A stretch of 64,000 nt of DNA from Aerosticca soli (GTDB taxonomy: Bacteria; Pseudomonadota; Gammaproteobacteria; Xanthomonadales; Rhodanobacteraceae), in assembly GCF_003967035.1 (NCBI RefSeq), contig NZ_AP018560.1, positions 2,007,001-2,071,000 on the forward strand, read 5' to 3'. A model generated the notes under the pieces. It made no database searches and was not told the origin of the DNA. It was given only the letters and a program-made list of their open reading frames with translations. Positions 60,919 through 64,000 of the stretch are shown here, one piece after another. Within the stretch, counting starts at the first letter, position 1. Each line of letters starts with the position of its first letter. The position numbers were made by a program, and so were the translations under genes.

Positions 60919-62046
60919 ATGACAGGGCAATCGCATACCGACACGGCGCACGATGCGGCCGGAGCCGCCTGGATCGATCGTGCCGAGGCCCTCGCGGACT
61001 GGCTGGACGCGGTCCCGGCGTCCGCCGTGCTCGCACTCGACACCGAATTCATGCGGCGCAATACGTTCTTTCCGCAGTTGGCCCTGGTGCAGCTCGGTTA
61101 TCACGGCCGCCAGGCCCTCGTCGACCCGCTCGCCTTCGACGCCGCACCCGCGCTCGAACGTCTGCAGCACCATGGCGTCGTGGTCATGCACAGCGCCGGC
61201 GAGGATCTGGAAGCGCTGGCGCCGCTGCTGCCGGAAGGCCCGCAGGTGCTGTTCGACACCCAGATCGCCGCGGCCTTCGTGGGTCTGGGCCTCGGGCTGA
61301 GCTACGGCGCCCTGGTCAGTGCCCTGCTCGGCGTCCAGCTGGACAAGAGCGAGGCACGCTCGGACTGGCTGCAACGCCCGCTTTCGGCCGCGCAGCAAAG
61401 CTATGCCGCGCTCGACGTGCGCTATCTCGAGCCGCTCCACGAGGCATTGCGCGAACGGCTCCAGGCCAGTGAGCGCGAGGCCTGGCACGCCGAGGACTGT
61501 GAGCGCCTGAAGGCCCGCGCCAGCCAGCGTGCGGCCGATCTGCAGCCGCAGCGTGCGCTACGCGCCGCCGCCGGCTGGAACCCGGAACGACAGGCGCTGC
61601 TGCGGCGGCTGCTCAACTGGCGCGAGCAGCGGGCCCGGTCGCTGAACCGGCCGCGCCCGTGGCTGCTCGAGGACACCCTGGCGCTCGATCTCGTGCAGTC
61701 GCCACCGCGCAGTCCGGGCGAACTGGAAACGCGCAGTCGCGCCCAGCGGGCCTTGCGCGCCGGCGAGCGCGCCGAACTGTTCGCGCTGCTGGCAAAGCCG
61801 GTATCGCCGGAGGAAGTCGCCGCCACCGCACCGATTCCCGGTTATCCGCAAGGACCGCTCAAACAGGCGCTCGCGGCCATGAAGGACTACGTGGACGAGC
61901 TGGCCGCGGAACTGGACATCCCGCCCGGGCTGCTGTGCCCGCGCAAGGCGCTGGAGGAATACGTGGTCACGACGCGTTGGCCCGAACAGCTCACCGGCTG
62001 GCGCCAGGGCCAGCTGGAGCACGGTCTCAGCAGCCTGCTGCCTTGA
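60919..62046 (+). CDS. rnd: Ribonuclease D
   Basis: 3'-5' exoribonuclease for tRNA 3' maturation. 375 residues. DEDDy nuclease domain with Exo I LALDTEFMRRNTF, Exo II MHSAGEDLEAL and Exo III YAALDVRYLEPL (Tyr/Asp). One or two HRDC domains follow (LLRRLLNWREQRARSLNRPR; later KALEEYVVTTRWPEQL). The ATG at 60919 is about 60 nt from the divergent FGE-fold gene; a CATAGG box 10-15 nt upstream hints at a very short leader. Confidence 0.93.
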   Translation: MTGQSHTDTAHDAAGAAWIDRAEALADWLDAVPASAVLALDTEFMRRNTFFPQLALVQLGYHGRQALVDPLAFDAAPALERLQHHGVVVMHSAGEDLEALAPLLPEGPQVLFDTQIAAAFVGLGLGLSYGALVSALLGVQLDKSEARSDWLQRPLSAAQQSYAALDVRYLEPLHEALRERLQASEREAWHAEDCERLKARASQRAADLQPQRALRAAAGWNPERQALLRRLLNWREQRARSLNRPRPWLLEDTLALDLVQSPPRSPGELETRSRAQRALRAGERAELFALLAKPVSPEEVAATAPIPGYPQGPLKQALAAMKDYVDELAAELDIPPGLLCPRKALEEYVVTTRWPEQLTGWRQGQLEHGLSSLLP

Positions 62047-62163
62047 GCTGCCGCCACAGCACGGCGGCGAACGCGGCCGCCCGCGCAAGCCTTGACCGGA
62101 GGGATCGAAACGGCGGCCCTGCGGTGCTTTTTTGGCCAGGGCTTCCGGCGCGGCGGTAAGGAG

Positions 62164-62239
62164 TGGCGCTCCCAACGAGGTTCGAACTCGTGTTCCCGCC
62201 TTGAGAGGGCGGTGTCCTGGGCCACTAGACGATGGGAGC
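62164..62239 (-). tRNA. tRNA-Glu(CTC)
   Basis: 76 nt including encoded CCA. Acceptor GCTCCCA/TGGGAGC, anticodon stem CCGCC/GGCGG with loop CTCTCAA, giving anticodon CTC (decodes GAG). T-arm contains GTTCGAA. The sequence otherwise closely follows proteobacterial tRNA-Glu. Confidence 0.96.
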
Positions 62240-62259
62240 GCGGGACCGGAAAGCGCGCT

Positions 62260-62287
62260 AGTATAGCCCAATTGTCTGGCCCGGCAA
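62260..62287 (-). promoter_or_regulatory. Predicted tRNA-Glu promoter
   Basis: Minus strand TTGCCG (62282-62287), 16-nt spacer, TATACT (62260-62265), placing transcription start about 15 nt before the tRNA. Confidence 0.6.
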
Positions 62288-62402
62288 TGGCCCTTCGGGC
62301 GCCCGAGACGTCCCCGCGGTAGGGCGGCGATTCCTTGAGAAAACCCCAGGCGCCAATGCGCGGGCCAACCGGGCCACTTTTCGTTTCGAGGATCCGCAGC
62401 GC

Positions 62403-63764
62403 TTGAATTCGCAAGCCGATACCGGGGCCGCCGCCCCTTTGCGCATCATTCCGCGTGCCGAACACGCCATTTCGCGCAAGAACATCAGCAAGGCCGCCCT
62501 GCGCGTGCTCTATCGTCTGCATGAGGCCGGTTATGCGGCCTTCCTGGTCGGCGGTGCGGTGCGCGACCTGTTGCTCGGCGGCCACCCCAAGGATTTCGAC
62601 GTCGCCACCGACGCGACCCCGGAGGAGGTGAAGAAACTCTTCCGCAACTGCCGCCTGATCGGCCGCCGCTTCCGGCTCGCGCACGTGGTCTATGGCGATG
62701 AGATCGTCGAGGTGGCCACCTTCCGCGGCGCCGGCGTCAGCGAGGAAGGCGCGGCCGATGCCGCGGGGCGCCACATCGTCGACGGCCGCATCGTGCGCGA
62801 CAACGTCTGGGGCAGCATCGAGGAGGACGCGCTGCGGCGGGACTTCCGCGTCAACGCGATGTATTACGACATCAGCGACTTCTCCGTCCGCGACTACGTG
62901 GGCGGCATGCAGGACATCGAGAATCGCGTGCTGCACCTGATCGGCGATCCGGCCACGCGCTACCGCGAGGACCCGGTGCGCATGCTGCGCGCCGTGCGGC
63001 TGGCAGCCAAGCTCGACTTCCGCATCGACGAGAAGGCCGCCGCGCCATTGGCCGAACTCGGCCCGCTGCTCGCCGAGGTGGCGCCGGCGCGGCTGTTCGA
63101 CGAGTCGCTCAAGATGTTCCTGTCCGGGCATGGCCTGGCGAGCTTCCGCCTGCTGGAACGCACCGGCCTGCTGCGCTTTCTGTTTCCGCCCGTGGCGCGC
63201 GCGCTGGAACGCGGCGACGCCACGCTGCGCGCCTTCATCGAGCAGGGACTGGCCAATACCGACGCCCGCGTGGCCGCCGACAAGTCGGTGACGCCGGCGT
63301 TCCTGTTCGCGGTGCTGCTGTGGGGCGAGGTGCGCGACCTCGCCCACGCCTGGATGGGCCGCGGCCTCGAATCCGCCGAGGCCTGGAGCCGCGCCGCCGC
63401 GCACGTGGTCGCCGAACAATGCCGACGCGTGGCCATCCCGCGCCGTTTCACCCTGACCATGGAAGAGATCTGGCTGCTGCAACCGCGTTTCGAGCAGCTC
63501 CAGCGCAAGAAGGTGTTCCGCCTGCTCGCCCACCCGCGTTTTCGCGCCGCGTTCGATTTCCTGCTGCTGCGTGGCGTGGAGTCGCCGGCCCTGCGCGAGC
63601 TCGGTCAATGGTGGGAGCACGCCCAGCAACTGCCGCACGAGGTGTTGGCGGCCGCGCTGCCGGCTTCCGCGGGCACCGCGGCCGAAGCGAAGCCCGAAGT
63701 CGCCGCACCGGCGCCCAAACGGCGGCGGCGACGGCGCACGAGTGGGCGCGCCGGCACCGCATGA
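62403..63764 (+). CDS. pcnB: Poly(A) polymerase I
   Basis: Adds 3' poly(A) tails that mark RNAs for decay. 453 residues from a TTG start preceded by GAGGA about 10 nt upstream. Nucleotidyltransferase motif FLVGGAVRDLLLGGHPKDFDVATDATP with the catalytic Asp-x-Asp, RRDFRVNAMYYD, and the RNA-binding YREDPVRMLRAVRLAAKLDF. The basic C-terminal tail (KRRRRRRTSGRAG) is typical of PAP rather than the related CCA-adding enzyme. Overlaps folK by 4 nt. Confidence 0.93.
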   Translation: MNSQADTGAAAPLRIIPRAEHAISRKNISKAALRVLYRLHEAGYAAFLVGGAVRDLLLGGHPKDFDVATDATPEEVKKLFRNCRLIGRRFRLAHVVYGDEIVEVATFRGAGVSEEGAADAAGRHIVDGRIVRDNVWGSIEEDALRRDFRVNAMYYDISDFSVRDYVGGMQDIENRVLHLIGDPATRYREDPVRMLRAVRLAAKLDFRIDEKAAAPLAELGPLLAEVAPARLFDESLKMFLSGHGLASFRLLERTGLLRFLFPPVARALERGDATLRAFIEQGLANTDARVAADKSVTPAFLFAVLLWGEVRDLAHAWMGRGLESAEAWSRAAAHVVAEQCRRVAIPRRFTLTMEEIWLLQPRFEQLQRKKVFRLLAHPRFRAAFDFLLLRGVESPALRELGQWWEHAQQLPHEVLAAALPASAGTAAEAKPEVAAPAPKRRRRRRTSGRAGTA

Positions 63765-64000
63765 CCCGCGCCTTCGTCGCCCTGGGAAGCAACCTCGGCG
63801 ATCCACGCGGGCAGCTGGAGCGGGCCTGCGAAGCGCTCGCGCGGCTGCCCGCCACGCAACTGGCGGCACGCTCGCGGCTCTATCGCACGCCGCCCTGGGG
63901 CATGACCGCGCAGCCGCCCTTCCTCAACGCCGTGGCGATGCTCGAGACGACGCTCGCGCCGAACACCCTGCTCGAGGCGCTGCTGGCGATCGAGCGCGCG
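63761..64000 (+). CDS. folK: 2-amino-4-hydroxy-6-hydroxymethyldihydropteridine diphosphokinase (3' end missing)
   Basis: Pyrophosphokinase of folate synthesis. The first 80 residues are visible before the window ends. FVALGSNLGDPRGQLERACEAL at the N-terminus and LYRTPPWGMTAQPPFLNAVAMLETTL, with the pterin-binding Pro-Pro-Trp-Gly and FLN, are diagnostic. The pcnB-folK order is widespread in gammaproteobacteria; panB-panC usually follow. Confidence 0.93.
   Translation, partial: MTRAFVALGSNLGDPRGQLERACEALARLPATQLAARSRLYRTPPWGMTAQPPFLNAVAMLETTLAPNTLLEALLAIERA

Overview
The window is about 64 kb of GC-rich chromosome from a gammaproteobacterium of the Xanthomonadales, most likely Rhodanobacteraceae (Rhodanobacter/Dyella-like). 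I infer this from gene order and gene content, not from a database search. The clues are a pyrG-kdsA-eno-ftsB-ispD-ispF operon, a TrpR-like gene heading a complete his operon, comEC next to exbB-exbD-msbA-lpxK, kynurenine-pathway genes (3-hydroxyanthranilate dioxygenase and kynurenine 3-monooxygenase), a HiPIP with a Tat signal, and a MetX-like acyltransferase beside a thiol dioxygenase. Almost everything is core chromosome. I see no insertion sequence, integrase, prophage, CRISPR array or rRNA. The two tRNA genes are Leu(CAA) and Glu(CTC).

Layout. 0-0.7 kb: 3' end of an acetoacetyl-CoA reductase. 0.7-7.7 kb (minus): pyrG, kdsA, an unrecognised lipoprotein, eno, ftsB, ispD, ispF, tcdA. 7.8-12.3 kb (plus): an M24 aminopeptidase, parE, 3-hydroxyanthranilate dioxygenase. 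12.4-17.4 kb: a Nudix hydrolase, two tandem APC permeases and an OprD-like porin. 17.4-18.2 kb: a structured intergenic region with a candidate small RNA, then HiPIP. 18.3-20.5 kb: methionine salvage genes mtnB-mtnD-mtnC. 20.5-21.6 kb: a caspase-like C13 peptidase. 21.6-29.1 kb (minus): the histidine operon in full, from a TrpR-like regulator through hisG-D-C-B-H-A-F-IE, with a TrpR-type palindrome directly in front of the first gene. 29.3-35.6 kb (minus): comEC, exbB, exbD, msbA, lpxK. 36-42.4 kb (minus): a 52-residue SDHAF4-like protein, sdhC-D-A-B, sdhE, ygfX, then lolC/E and lolD.

42.4-48.5 kb: ygfZ, a SleB-like wall hydrolase, two small lipoproteins, a TatD nuclease, phaR, kmo, DUF3293. 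48.5-50.2 kb: a frameshifted thymidylate-kinase-like gene and an LpxO-like hydroxylase. 50.2-57.0 kb: the complete cytochrome c maturation operon ccmA-I. 57.0-58.7 kb: a MetX/serine acyltransferase and a cysteine dioxygenase. 58.8-64 kb: tRNA-Leu, an FGE-fold membrane protein, rnd, tRNA-Glu, pcnB and the start of folK.

Functionally the window is dominated by tightly packed biosynthetic operons with many 4-nt ATGA start/stop overlaps: isoprenoid and Kdo precursors, histidine, lipid A export, succinate dehydrogenase with its assembly factors, and cytochrome c maturation. The items I find most worth a second look are the his operator, the SDH assembly-factor set, the candidate small RNA at 17.7 kb, the frameshifted kinase, the cysteine-metabolism pair at 57-58.7 kb, and three genes whose -10-like boxes sit 6-7 nt before the start codon and so suggest leaderless transcripts.
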